The notes: generated by a model from the letters alone, not told the origin. Numbered from the stretch's first letter, positions 35,225 through 44,107 are shown. The stretch: 64,000 nt of DNA from Acetobacteraceae bacterium (GCA_947475245.1 CANJLW010000003.1:62001-126000), one strand, 5' to 3'. A program made the numbers and translations.

Positions 35225-36588
35225 CCAAGGAAATCCGCCTGCTCTCGACCAGCGCCATTCTGGGGTACGGCTTCCCGGAGGCATCGCTGAAGGCCGGCAT
35301 GGCTCGAAACCCCGACATGATCGGCGTCGACGGCGGCAGCGTCGATCCGGGGCCGCATTATCTCGGCTCCGGCAAGCCGTTCTGCTCCCCCATCGCCATC
35401 CGCCGCGACCTGAAGCTGATGCTGCACGCCGCCATCGCCGCGAAAATCCCGCTGGTCATCGGCACCTGCGGCGGCGCGGGCGGCGAACCCCATCTGCAAC
35501 TCGTCGCCGACATGGCCCGCGACATCGCCCGCGAAGACGGGCTGCACTTCAAGATGGCGCTGATCCACGCCGAACAATCCAAGGACGAGATCAGGCGCCG
35601 CAACGCCGCCGGACGCATCCGCGGCCTCGCGCATCAACCCAACCTGACAGACGCCGTCATCGACCGATCCAGCCGCATCGTCGGCATGATGGGTCCGGAA
35701 CCGTTCATCGAGGCGCTGGACAACGGCGCGCAGGTCGTCCTCGCCGGTCGCGGTTCCGATCCCGCCCCCTGGGCCGCCGCTGCCATCCGCGCGCAACTGC
35801 CCCCCGCCCCCGCCTGGTACGCCGGTAAGATGTTGGAGTGCGGCGCCACGCCGTCGATCCCCAAGGGCCACGACTGCCTGTTCGTGACGGTGCGCGAGGA
35901 TCACGTGGAGTGTGAACCGACCAACCCCGCCCGACGCTGCACCCCGCTGTCGATCGCCAATCACTCGCTGCACGAAAACGCCAGCCCGATCCATCATATC
36001 GAACCGGGCGGCATGCTCGATACCTCGGCCTGCCGTTTCGATGCCGTCTCCGACCGCGCCGTCCGCATCTCCGGCATGACCTGGAACCCGGCAACGCAAT
36101 ACACGGTGAAACTCGAAGGCGTCGAACTGGCCGGCTACCGCGCCATCTGCGTCGCCGGCACGCGCGATCCGCTGCTCATCGGCCGGTTGGATAACTTCCT
36201 CGACTCCGTCCGCGCCGAAGTCGCCACCAAGGCGGCCAATTTCGGCGCAACCCCCGATACCTACCAACTCGGCATCCGTGTCTATGGCCGCGACGGAGTC
36301 ATGGGCGTGCGCGAACCCGTGTGCGACTCTCTCGGCCACGAACTCGGCTTCGTGATCGAGGTCGTCCATCGCGACAGCCAGGAAATGGCCGGCGCCGTGC
36401 TGGGCATGGCGCGCGCCAACATGCTGCACACCGACTTTCCGGGCCGCCTGTGCCGCGAGGGCAACATGGCCTTCCCCTTCTCCCCTTCCGACATCGATGT
36501 CGGACCGGTCTACCGGTTCAGCGTCTATCACGTCGCCGAAGTGGACAATCCGACCGAACTCTTCCCCATCGAATACGAGACGGTGTGA
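35221..36588 (+). CDS. AtuA family (DUF1446) acyclic-terpene-utilisation-type protein
   Basis: 455 residues. The N-terminal MTKEIRLLSTSAILGYGF, then IGVDGGSVDPGPHYLGSG (about 40-57), LVIGTCGGAGGEPHLQL (about 80-96) and VLAGRGSDPAPWAAAAIRA (about 178-196) are family hallmarks. AtuA was named from the citronellol/geraniol pathway of Pseudomonas but has no established reaction. The protein is usually paired with a DUF4387 protein, as here. First gene of a five-gene operon with an oxygenase and CoA-ester enzymes. Confidence 0.88.
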   Translation: MTKEIRLLSTSAILGYGFPEASLKAGMARNPDMIGVDGGSVDPGPHYLGSGKPFCSPIAIRRDLKLMLHAAIAAKIPLVIGTCGGAGGEPHLQLVADMARDIAREDGLHFKMALIHAEQSKDEIRRRNAAGRIRGLAHQPNLTDAVIDRSSRIVGMMGPEPFIEALDNGAQVVLAGRGSDPAPWAAAAIRAQLPPAPAWYAGKMLECGATPSIPKGHDCLFVTVREDHVECEPTNPARRCTPLSIANHSLHENASPIHHIEPGGMLDTSACRFDAVSDRAVRISGMTWNPATQYTVKLEGVELAGYRAICVAGTRDPLLIGRLDNFLDSVRAEVATKAANFGATPDTYQLGIRVYGRDGVMGVREPVCDSLGHELGFVIEVVHRDSQEMAGAVLGMARANMLHTDFPGRLCREGNMAFPFSPSDIDVGPVYRFSVYHVAEVDNPTELFPIEYETV

Positions 36589-36589
36589 C

Positions 36590-36901
36590 ATGGCGACGAT
36601 CCGCGAGACCGCCCGCGTCTGCAAAAGCAAAAATGCCGGCCCCTTCGAACTCACCATCGACGTGGTGTTCGACAACGCGGACATCTTCAACCGCGTGAAG
36701 GCGACCGGCGTGCTGTGTCCCGACCTGTTCGCCAGACTCTACAACGTGCCGGCCGAACACGTCCTGTTCACCCCATACGATGCCGCCTTCGCGTTCAAGG
36801 CGACCTTCCCCCGACTGGTTCCCGCCGGAGAATTCGGCGACACCGATGTCTATGGCTGCCAGCAGCACGCACCGCTGCTGGACGTCGATCTTCCCATCTG
36901 A
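36590..36901 (+). CDS. DUF4387 domain protein
   Basis: 103 residues. RVCKSKNAGPFELTIDVVF near the N-terminus and RLYNVPAEHVLFTPYDAAFAFK with the C-terminal FGDTDVYGCQQHAPLLDVDL match the DUF4387 pattern. It accompanies AtuA-family proteins so regularly that the two are presumed subunits of one enzyme. ATG 36590 follows the AtuA gene stop by 1 bp. Confidence 0.85.
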   Translation: MATIRETARVCKSKNAGPFELTIDVVFDNADIFNRVKATGVLCPDLFARLYNVPAEHVLFTPYDAAFAFKATFPRLVPAGEFGDTDVYGCQQHAPLLDVDLPI

Positions 36902-36916
36902 AAGCGAGACGGTCCA

Positions 36917-38278
36917 ATGAACCGCATGATGACTCTGGTGGCCTTCCTGCAGGCCCAGAACTGCTCCAACCTGCCGGGCTCCTGGCGCCATCCGGAAACC
37001 ATGCTGGATTTCATGACGCCGGAATACTACCAGCGCATCGCCCGCACGCTGGAAGACGGCAAAATCCAACTGGCCTTCTTCGACGACCGCCTGGCCCTGC
37101 CCGATCTTTACACCGGCAACCACCTCGAAGCGATCGGCGCGGGCGTCCGCGCGGTCAAGATGGACCCCTCCACCCTGCTCATGGCCATGGGCATGGCCAC
37201 CAGCAAGCTGGGTCTCGGCACCACCTATTCAACCACTTACTACGAGCCCTACCACGTCGCCCGCGTCTTCTCGACGATGGACCTGATGCTCAAGGGCCGC
37301 GTCGGCTGGAACATCGTCACCTCGCTGAACAGCGCGGAGGCGCTGAACTTCGGCAAGGCCGAACACATGGAACACGACGCCCGCTACGATCGCGCCGATG
37401 AGTTCATGGACGTGGTCATGGGCCACTGGAACACCTGGGACGACGACGCCCTGATCCTCGATAAGGCCACCAGCCGCTTCGCCGACGCGACCAAGGTGCA
37501 TCGCCTGGATCATGAAGGCACCTATTTCCGCTCACGCGGCCCGTTCAGCGTGCCGCGCTCACAGCAGGGCCACCCCGTGCTGATCCAGGCCGGCCAGTCC
37601 GGCCGCGGCCAGGCCTTCGCCGCCAAATGGGCGGAACTCGTGTTCGTGATCTACCATGACCTGGAAGCCGGCAAAAAATCCTATGCCAACTTCAAGGCCG
37701 CCGTCGCCGCCAACGGACGCGACCCGTCCCAGGTCCACGTCGCCCCGGCCTGCTACGTCTGCGTCGCCGGTTCCGAGGACGAAGCCCAGGAAAAGCGCGC
37801 CATCGTCGAGGCCACCGCCCGCCCCGTTGACGCCCTGGTGCTGATCTCCGAAGTGCTGAACTACGATTTCGGCGCAAAGGGCTACGACGAACCGTTCAGC
37901 GACGAAGAACTCGCCGGCTTCAGCTGGCACGGCTTCCGCGAACGCGTCGTGCAATATTCCGGTAAAAAGAACCCCACCGTCCGCGACTTCGTCGAGGTCT
38001 CCGGCCGCGGCACCGTCAAGGAACACAAAATGTTCTGCGGCACCCCCAAAAGCGTCGCCGATCAGATGGAAGAATGGTTCACCGCCCCCGCCTGCGACGG
38101 CTTCGTCCTGGCCGCGACCCATATGCCCGGCGCTTACGAAGACGTCGTCAGACTTCTGGTGCCCGAACTGCAACGGCGCGGCCTGTTCCAGAAGGAATAC
38201 GCCGGCACGACTCTGCGCGACAATCTCGGCCTGCCGATCCCCCGCGCGGCGGATTACCACCGGGCGAAAGGCCGCTGA
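36917..38278 (+). CDS. LLM-class flavin-dependent monooxygenase (NtaA/SnaA/DszA type)
   Basis: 453 residues, the size of the NtaA/SnaA/DszA group rather than of the smaller F420 enzymes. WRHPETMLDFMTPEYYQRIARTLE replaces the usual N-terminal helix. MGMATSKLGLGTTYSTTYYEPYHVARVFSTMD, GWNIVTSLNSAEALNFG (about 131-147) and PVLIQAGQSGRGQAFAAKWAE (about 216-236) are the FMN-binding landmarks. It uses FMNH2 from a separate reductase to hydroxylate or cleave its substrate. No flavin reductase gene is adjacent. Middle gene of the operon. Confidence 0.9.
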   Translation: MNRMMTLVAFLQAQNCSNLPGSWRHPETMLDFMTPEYYQRIARTLEDGKIQLAFFDDRLALPDLYTGNHLEAIGAGVRAVKMDPSTLLMAMGMATSKLGLGTTYSTTYYEPYHVARVFSTMDLMLKGRVGWNIVTSLNSAEALNFGKAEHMEHDARYDRADEFMDVVMGHWNTWDDDALILDKATSRFADATKVHRLDHEGTYFRSRGPFSVPRSQQGHPVLIQAGQSGRGQAFAAKWAELVFVIYHDLEAGKKSYANFKAAVAANGRDPSQVHVAPACYVCVAGSEDEAQEKRAIVEATARPVDALVLISEVLNYDFGAKGYDEPFSDEELAGFSWHGFRERVVQYSGKKNPTVRDFVEVSGRGTVKEHKMFCGTPKSVADQMEEWFTAPACDGFVLAATHMPGAYEDVVRLLVPELQRRGLFQKEYAGTTLRDNLGLPIPRAADYHRAKGR

Positions 38279-38280
38279 TC

Positions 38281-39135
38281 ATGCTGCGCAGCTTCCTGTT
38301 CGCCCCCGGCAATCACGCCCGCCGGGTCGAAAAAGCCCTGACCATCCCCGCCGACGCCGTCATCCTGGATCTGGAGGACGCCGTCGCGGTCGCCGAAAAA
38401 CCCGCGACACGCCCCCTGGTCGTCGCCGCCTTCACCCAACCGCGCGCGGGCAAACTCTACGTCCGCGTCAACGCGCTCTCCACCGACTGGTGCCACGCCG
38501 ACATCGTCGCCATCGCGCACCCGGGCCTCGACGGCATCATCCTGCCGAAAGTCGAATCCGCCGATCAACTGCGCACCGCCGACTGGCTTCTCGCGAACCT
38601 GGAACGCGAACGCGGCCTGCCGGTCGGCGCGATCGACCTGATCCCGATCATCGAAACCGCCCTGGGCATGAGCGCGATTGACGCCATCGCCCGATCCGGC
38701 ACCCGCGCCGCGCGTCTCGCCTTCGGCGCGGGCGACTACACCCTCGATCTCGGCATGCGCTGGTCACGCGACGAACTGGAACTCCTGCCGGCGCGATCCG
38801 CCGTCGTCATGGCATCGCGCGCCGCCGGCATCGAACCGCCGATCGATACCGTCTGGGCCGACCTGCGCGACGCGGAAGGCTTCGTCCGCTCCGCCGATCA
38901 CGCCGCCGCCCTCGGCTTTCAGGGCAAGATGTGCATCCACCCCGACCAGATCGCCCCCGCCAACGCCGCCTTCTCCCCCAGCGAGGCCGCCCTGGCCCAG
39001 GCCCGCCGCGTCGTCGCCGCCTTCGAGGAAGCCGAAGCCAACGGCCTCGCCTCCATCCAACTCGACGGCCAGTTCATCGACTACCCGATCGTGCAGCGCG
39101 CCCGCCGCATCGTCGAACAGGGAGACCGCGCATGA
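38281..39135 (+). CDS. HpcH/HpaI-CitE family CoA-ester lyase
   Basis: 284 residues. LRSFLFAPGNHARRVEKAL and DAVILDLEDAVAVAEKP (about 20-36, the metal-binding LEDAV) are the CitE signature. PKVESADQLRTADW, LIPIIETALGMSAID and FGAGDYTLDLGMRW (about 141-154) complete the TIM barrel. Members cleave citryl-, malyl- or methylmalyl-CoA type esters or hydrolyse malyl-CoA. It starts 2 bp after the monooxygenase and overlaps the CoA-transferase gene by 4 bp. Confidence 0.92.
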   Translation: MLRSFLFAPGNHARRVEKALTIPADAVILDLEDAVAVAEKPATRPLVVAAFTQPRAGKLYVRVNALSTDWCHADIVAIAHPGLDGIILPKVESADQLRTADWLLANLERERGLPVGAIDLIPIIETALGMSAIDAIARSGTRAARLAFGAGDYTLDLGMRWSRDELELLPARSAVVMASRAAGIEPPIDTVWADLRDAEGFVRSADHAAALGFQGKMCIHPDQIAPANAAFSPSEAALAQARRVVAAFEEAEANGLASIQLDGQFIDYPIVQRARRIVEQGDRA

Positions 39136-40334
39136 TCGACGTCCAGGCCCTGCAAGGCTGCCGCGTGCTCGATGTCGCCAGCTTTCTCGCCGGCCCCTTC
39201 TGCGCCACCCAGCTGGGGGAATTCGGCGCGGAGGTCATCAAGGTCGAACTCCCCGGCGTCGGCGACGCCACGCGCCGCTTCGGCACCATGACCGATTGCG
39301 GCGACTCGCTCCCCTGGATGTCCGAATCCCGCAATAAAAAATGCATCACCCTCGACCTGCGCAAACCCGACGGCGTCGTGCTGATCAAGCGCCTGGTCGA
39401 ACAGGCCGACGTGCTGGTGGAAAATTTTCAGCCCGGCACGATGGAGCGTTGGGGCCTGGGCTGGGACATTCTGAGCGCCATCAACCCGCGCCTGATCATG
39501 GTGCGCATCTCCGGCTTCGGGCAGACCGGCCCGTATAAGGACCGACCCGGCTTCGGCCGCATCGGCAACGCCTTCGGCGGCCTGTCCTTCCTCGCCGGCT
39601 ACCCCGATCGCGCGCCCGTCACCCCAGGCTCCGCCACCATCCCCGACTATATGGCCGGCCTCTACGGCGCGCTGGGCACCCTGCTGGCCTTGCAGGCACG
39701 GGAAAAAACCGGTCGCGGGCAGGTCGTCGATATCGGCCTGTACGAGCCCATCTTCCGCATCCTCGACGAACTCGCCCCCGCCTTCGCCTACAAGGGCTAT
39801 GTCCGCCAGCGCATGGGACCCGGCACCGTCAACGTCGTTCCGCACAGCCATTATCCGACCAAGGACGGCCGCTGGATCGCCATCGCCTGCACCAACGACA
39901 AAATCTTCGCCCGCCTCGCCGCCGCGATGGGCCGCCCCGAACTCGCCGACGAAACAAGCTGGGGTCCCCTCGCCAATCGCGAATGCGACCGCGCCCTGGT
40001 CGACGAAACCGTCGCCGCCTGGACCGCGCAATTCGACCGCGGCGCACTGATGGACCTATGCGAGGACAATCAGGTCCCCTGCGGCCCGGTCTATGCCATC
40101 GATGAAATCTTCCAGGACCCGCACTACGCCGCCCGCGAAAACATCCTGCGCATGCAGGACCCGCGTTTGGGCGAGGTCGCGATCCCCAACCTCGTCCCCC
40201 GCCTCTCCGAAACCCCCGGCGCCGTCAACTGGCTCGGCGCGGCACTCGGGGCGCATAACGAGGAAATCTATCAGGGCATGCTGGGCCTGGACGCCGCCGA
40301 ACTTCAGCGGCTGCGCGATAGCGGAGTCGTCTGA
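39132..40334 (+). CDS. CaiB/BaiF-type (class III) CoA transferase
   Basis: 400 residues. LQGCRVLDVASFLAGPFCATQLGEFGAEVIKVELPG spans residues about 5-40. KKCITLDLRKPDGV, VLVENFQPGTMERWGLG (about 97-113), FGQTGPYKDRPGF and RGQVVDIGLYEPIF (with the catalytic Asp, near 199) are all present. It moves CoA between carboxylates. Last gene of the AtuA operon; ATG 39132 overlaps the lyase stop. Confidence 0.94.
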   Translation: MIDVQALQGCRVLDVASFLAGPFCATQLGEFGAEVIKVELPGVGDATRRFGTMTDCGDSLPWMSESRNKKCITLDLRKPDGVVLIKRLVEQADVLVENFQPGTMERWGLGWDILSAINPRLIMVRISGFGQTGPYKDRPGFGRIGNAFGGLSFLAGYPDRAPVTPGSATIPDYMAGLYGALGTLLALQAREKTGRGQVVDIGLYEPIFRILDELAPAFAYKGYVRQRMGPGTVNVVPHSHYPTKDGRWIAIACTNDKIFARLAAAMGRPELADETSWGPLANRECDRALVDETVAAWTAQFDRGALMDLCEDNQVPCGPVYAIDEIFQDPHYAARENILRMQDPRLGEVAIPNLVPRLSETPGAVNWLGAALGAHNEEIYQGMLGLDAAELQRLRDSGVV

Positions 40335-40346
40335 TCCCGCGCCGCC

Positions 40347-40462
40347 AAGGCAACGCCGACAAATAAGTGCGTCTGCACGTCGGCGAAGTTGCCGTCAAAA
40401 ACAATAATTTAGGGCTTGTTCAACACGGTTGATCGATTCGATTATTGTTGAACAAGCCCTAA
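40347..40462 (+). repeat. 116-bp double-hairpin repeat, copy 2
   Basis: Same length and orientation as copy 1 (35034-35149). The distal inverted repeat is perfect here: TTAGGGCTTGTTCAAC and GTTGAACAAGCCCTAA, 16 bp each. It starts 12 bp after the CoA-transferase stop and ends 4 bp inside the 3' end of the convergent GST gene (40459), so the hairpin may also act as terminator. Confidence 0.87.
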
Positions 40463-41127
40463 AAATCCAGATCGGCATAGTGGGCCGGGGGCGTCACCCC
40501 CGGCACGCGATCCGTCAGCAAACCGCGAAATCCCGGCCGCGACTTCACCCGCGCATACCATTCCTTGGCCGCCGGCGATAACGCCCAATCCACGTCGCCG
40601 ATGAAGTCGAGCGACGACAGATGCGCCGCCGCCGCGAAATCGGCCAGCGACAACGTGCCCCCGGCCAGCCATTTGCGGGTTTCCGCCAGCCAGCCCACAT
40701 ATTCCATGTGATACCGCAACGCGACATAGCCGGTGCGGATCGCCGCCGGATCGGGATTGCCCCGCCCGGTCAGCCGACGCATGAACTTCTCGCCCAACAG
40801 GTTCTGCGTCACCTCGGCGGCGAACTTGCCGTCGAACCAGGCCGTCAGCCGCCGGACTTCCACCCGCTCCGCCAGGGTCCGCCCCATCAGCCCGGAATCC
40901 GGATACGCCTCGTCCAGGTATTCGCAAATCACGCCGGAATCCGGAATGACCAGGCCGTTGTCCTCGATCAGCGTCGGCACGGTCCCCGCCGGGTTCAGGT
41001 CGAGGTATTCCGACCGACGCTCCCACGTCTTTTCCAGCCGCAACTCGAACGGCAGCCGCTTCTCGGCCAGCACCAGTCGGACCTTGCGCGCATAAGGCGA
41101 CAGCGGCAGATGATAGAGCAGGCGCAC
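40459..41127 (-). CDS. Glutathione S-transferase family protein
   Basis: 222 residues. Thioredoxin-like N-terminal domain: LLYHLPLSPYARKVRLVLAE (Ser/Cys-type active-site region), LNPAGTVPTLIEDNG (cis-Pro, about 47-61), IPDSGVICEYLDEAYP (Ser of the glutathione site). The C-terminal helical domain has LSLADFAAAAHLSSLDFIG. The start is GTG 41127, 6 bp after the stop of the upstream NDUFA9-like gene, so the two are co-transcribed. The last few codons lie in repeat copy 2, suggesting the repeat insertion trimmed or replaced the C-terminus. Confidence 0.88.
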   Translation of the reverse strand: MRLLYHLPLSPYARKVRLVLAEKRLPFELRLEKTWERRSEYLDLNPAGTVPTLIEDNGLVIPDSGVICEYLDEAYPDSGLMGRTLAERVEVRRLTAWFDGKFAAEVTQNLLGEKFMRRLTGRGNPDPAAIRTGYVALRYHMEYVGWLAETRKWLAGGTLSLADFAAAAHLSSLDFIGDVDWALSPAAKEWYARVKSRPGFRGLLTDRVPGVTPPAHYADLDF

Positions 41128-41133
41128 GGCGAT

Positions 41134-42099
41134 TTATCGCGCATCCGGCATCGGCAGGACCGGACGGCGGCCGCCGCCGGGCTGGTAGCGCTTCATATAG
41201 CCGGGAACCACCAACTCGACCGGCGTCGGCACGATGCCGAGATCGGCCAACCCCTTGACCCCCGCGGGAACGACGGTGTCCGTCTGGATCAGCAGCAGTT
41301 GATCCCGGGTCAGCGGTTTGCCGGGCATCCGTTCCATGAAGAACGCCTGAATCCGCGCGATCGGCAGCGGAATATTCACCAGCCGCCGATCCGTCCGCCC
41401 GGTTTCCTTCAGGATATAGGCCAACACCTCGCGAAAGGACCAAACCCGCGGCCCGCCCAGCACATACAGCCCGCCCGCGGCATCCGCCGACGCCAAAGCC
41501 GCCATCACGGCATCGGCCACGTCGCCGACATACACCGGCTGCATCTTCGAATCGCCGGAAATCACCGGCATGAACGGCGCCATGCGCGCCATGCCCGCGA
41601 ACATGTTGAAGAAATTATCCTCCGCCCCGAACACCACGCCCGGCCGCAGAACGATCGCCGACGGAAACGCCGCCCGCACCGCCTGCTCTCCCGCGAATTT
41701 GGAACGCGCGTACAGGCTTGGGCTGCCGGCGTCCGCCGCGATGGCGGAGATTTGGACGAACTGCCGCACGCCCGCCGCCGCCGAAGCGCGGGCCAGCGCG
41801 CCCGCCGCATCGGCATGAATGCGCTGGAAGTCGCCGGCTTTGCCCTCGGCCAGGATGCCGACGAGATTAACGACCACGTCGGCGCCCTCGACGGCCCGCC
41901 GTACGGCGCCGTCGTTCGTGATGTCGGCCTGCAACAGCACGATCTGCCCGACACCCCCCATGGGCTTCAGGAACATCGCCGCCTCGGTGTCGCGCACCGC
42001 CGCCCGCACGACATATCCGGCCTTCGCCAGCCGCTTGACCACATAGCGGCCGATAAAACCCGAGCCGCCGAATACCGTTGCTACCTTGCGCGTCGTCAT
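41134..42099 (-). CDS. NDUFA9-like atypical SDR (complex I accessory type)
   Basis: 321 residues. VATVFGGSGFIGRYVVKRLAKAG (about 7-29) is a Rossmann GxxGxxG. QADITNDGAVRRAVEGADVVVNLVG follows at about 57-81, and YARSKFAGEQAVRAAFP (YxxxK, about 130-146) at the catalytic position. The C-terminus TPVELVVPGYMKRYQPGGGR is typical of bacterial NDUFA9 relatives. In mitochondria the homologue stabilises complex I; in bacteria the role is open. GGGGACGATCGACG precedes the ATG. Confidence 0.85.
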   Translation of the reverse strand: MTTRKVATVFGGSGFIGRYVVKRLAKAGYVVRAAVRDTEAAMFLKPMGGVGQIVLLQADITNDGAVRRAVEGADVVVNLVGILAEGKAGDFQRIHADAAGALARASAAAGVRQFVQISAIAADAGSPSLYARSKFAGEQAVRAAFPSAIVLRPGVVFGAEDNFFNMFAGMARMAPFMPVISGDSKMQPVYVGDVADAVMAALASADAAGGLYVLGGPRVWSFREVLAYILKETGRTDRRLVNIPLPIARIQAFFMERMPGKPLTRDQLLLIQTDTVVPAGVKGLADLGIVPTPVELVVPGYMKRYQPGGGRRPVLPMPDAR

Positions 42100-42183
42100 C
42101 GTCGATCGTCCCCGTCACGCCGAACCCGCGCCGTTTTGTCACCACCGCTCGCTTCGCGCCATGGGGAATTTTCAGAAAGCCTG

Positions 42184-42212
42184 TTGACGTCACCGCGAAC
42201 GGGGGCTACATC
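42184..42212 (+). promoter_or_regulatory. Promoter of tRNA-Leu(CAG)
   Basis: TTGACG (42184-42189), 15 bp, GCTACATC (42205-42212). The -10 is identical to that before tRNA-Arg(ACG), with identical spacing. Confidence 0.65.
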
Positions 42213-42259
42213 GCCCGCCCTACCGCACCTCCATGGTCGCAAGCCACGGAGTTCCTGGT

Positions 42260-42347
42260 GCCCAGGTGGCGGAATTGGTAGACGCGCAGGTTTCAGGTAC
42301 CTGTGGCCGTAAAGGTCGTGGAAGTTCGAGTCTTCTCCTGGGCACCA
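42260..42347 (+). tRNA. tRNA-Leu, anticodon CAG
   Basis: 88 bases, class II with a long variable arm and encoded CCA. Acceptor GCCCAGG/CCTGGGC, discriminator A. Anticodon stem CAGGT/ACCTG with loop TTCAGGT gives anticodon CAG. T loop TTCGAGT. It reads CUG, the dominant leucine codon in this GC-rich DNA. Confidence 0.95.
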
Positions 42348-42355
42348 ACAACATC

Positions 42356-43018
42356 ATGAGCACAACACTCTTCATGCCAAACGGCGCCATTCATCTGCAT
42401 CGGCACGACCTGCCCGATGGGCTTTCCCTTGGCCCCGTGGTCGCGGTCGACACAGAGACGATGGGCCTGAACCCGCACCGTGACCGGCTTTGCCTGGTGC
42501 AACTGTCCGGCGGCGACGGCCATGCGCATCTTGTGCAACTGATCCCCCCCCATCTCGGCGGACGCGGCTTCGATTGCCCCAATCTGAAGCGCATGATGGC
42601 AGATCGCGACGTCGTAAAGCTGATGCATTTCGCGCGCTTCGACGTCACCGCCCTCCAACACAGCCTCGATATCGTCGTCGCGCCCGTGCGCTGCACCAAA
42701 ATCGCCGCCAAGCTGATTCGCACCTTCACCGACCGGCACGGGCTTAAAGACCTGTGCAAGGAACTGCTGGGCGTCGAACTGTCCAAGCAGCAGCAAAGCT
42801 CGGACTGGGGCGCGCCGACCCTGACGGCGGAGCAAATGGCCTATGCGGCATCCGATGTGCTCTATCTGCACGCCCTCTGGGCCAAGCTGGAAGCCATCCT
42901 GATCCGCGAAAACCGCCTGGAACTCGCCCAGGAATGCTTCGCCTTCCTCCCGACTCGCGGGCGACTCGACATGCTCGGCTACGAAACGCCGGATTTATTC
43001 GCTCACGAATCCAGGTAA
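42356..43018 (+). CDS. rnd: Ribonuclease D-like 3'-5' exonuclease
   Basis: 220 residues, a short RNase D with the exonuclease domain but without the C-terminal HRDC domains. The DEDDy catalytic motifs are VAVDTETMGLN (about 26-36), LMHFARFDVTAL (about 87-98) and MAYAASDVLYLHAL (about 159-172, Tyr and Asp). It trims 3' ends of stable RNAs. It starts 9 bp after the tRNA-Leu CCA end, so tRNA and mRNA share a transcript that would have to be cut. Confidence 0.92.
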   Translation: MSTTLFMPNGAIHLHRHDLPDGLSLGPVVAVDTETMGLNPHRDRLCLVQLSGGDGHAHLVQLIPPHLGGRGFDCPNLKRMMADRDVVKLMHFARFDVTALQHSLDIVVAPVRCTKIAAKLIRTFTDRHGLKDLCKELLGVELSKQQQSSDWGAPTLTAEQMAYAASDVLYLHALWAKLEAILIRENRLELAQECFAFLPTRGRLDMLGYETPDLFAHESR

Positions 43019-43040
43019 CGTTTTGATAATCTTCGGCTGG

Positions 43041-43070
43041 TTGACCCGGGCTGTCGCGCGGGGCCATAGA
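43041..43070 (+). promoter_or_regulatory. Promoter of the kdsD-lpt operon
   Basis: TTGACC (43041-43046), 18 bp, CATAGA (43065-43070), about 30 bp upstream of the kdsD start. Confidence 0.5.
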
Positions 43071-43099
43071 CCCCCATCCGCGAAGAGTCAGGACAGCGT

Positions 43100-44107
43100 T
43101 TGACGCGCAACCCAGCCGCCCAGCTTTCAGAAACCATCGTGCCTTCCAGTACCGATCTGGACGTGGCGCGCACGGTGCTGAACACCGAAGCCGCCGGACT
43201 GCACGCGCTGGCCGCAAGCCTTGCCGGCGAATTCTCCCGCGCCGTCGATGCGCTTCAGGCCGCGACCGGACGCATCGTGGTATCCGGCATGGGCAAATCC
43301 GGCCACGTCGCGCGCAAAATCGCCGCGACCATGGCCTCCACCGGCACCCCGGCCCTATTCGTTCACCCCGGTGAGGCATCGCACGGCGATCTCGGCATGA
43401 TCGTCGCCGGCGACGCCGTGCTGGCGCTGTCAAATTCCGGCGAAACGACGGAACTGGCCGACCTCGTCGCCCATACCCGCCGCCACGCCCTGAAACTGGT
43501 CGCCATCACCGCCAGCGCCGCCTCCGCCCTCGCCACCGCCGCCGACGTCGCGCTGATCCTGCCGCACGCGGCGGAAGCCTGTCCGATGGGCCTCGCGCCG
43601 ACCACCTCGACCACCATGCAAATGGGTCTCGGGGACGCCCTGGCCGTCGCGCTGCTGCGCCGACGCGGCTTCACCGCCGCCGACTTCCGTCAGTTCCACC
43701 CCGGCGGACGCCTGGGCGCAAGGCTGCGTCGCGTCCGCGACATGATGCACCACGGCGCCGCCGTCCCCCTGGCGCGCGCCGACCTGCCCATGAGCCAGGC
43801 ATTGGTGCTGATCACCGAAAAACGCTTCGGCTGCCTGGGTGTGATCGATGCGGACGGCGCGCTGATCGGCATCCTGACCGACGGCGACCTGCGACGCGCC
43901 ATGGGGCCGGACCTGCTCGCCCGCAGCGTCGGCGACATCATGACCAGGGCACCGCGAACGATCGGTCCGGAAGCCCTGGCCGAGGAAGCCCTGCACGCCA
44001 TGAACGCGCGCGACCGGCCCGTCACCGCGCTGTTCGTCGTCGATACCGCGTCCCGCCCCGTCGGCATCCTGCATGTCCACGATCTGCTCCGCGCGGGGCT
44101 GGCATGA
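43100..44107 (+). CDS. kdsD: Arabinose-5-phosphate isomerase KdsD
   Basis: 335 residues. SIS domain: GRIVVSGMGKSGHVARKIAATMASTGTPA split at about 56-84, HGDLGMIVAGDAVLALSNSGET (about 96-117), with VPLAPT replaced by MGLAPTTSTTMQMGLGDALA. A pair of CBS domains (about 213-335) ends it. It converts ribulose-5-P to arabinose-5-P, the first step to Kdo of LPS. The start is TTG 43100 with AGGA seven bases before. First gene of the LPS-export operon; overlaps lptC by 4 bp. Confidence 0.94.
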   Translation: MTRNPAAQLSETIVPSSTDLDVARTVLNTEAAGLHALAASLAGEFSRAVDALQAATGRIVVSGMGKSGHVARKIAATMASTGTPALFVHPGEASHGDLGMIVAGDAVLALSNSGETTELADLVAHTRRHALKLVAITASAASALATAADVALILPHAAEACPMGLAPTTSTTMQMGLGDALAVALLRRRGFTAADFRQFHPGGRLGARLRRVRDMMHHGAAVPLARADLPMSQALVLITEKRFGCLGVIDADGALIGILTDGDLRRAMGPDLLARSVGDIMTRAPRTIGPEALAEEALHAMNARDRPVTALFVVDTASRPVGILHVHDLLRAGLA

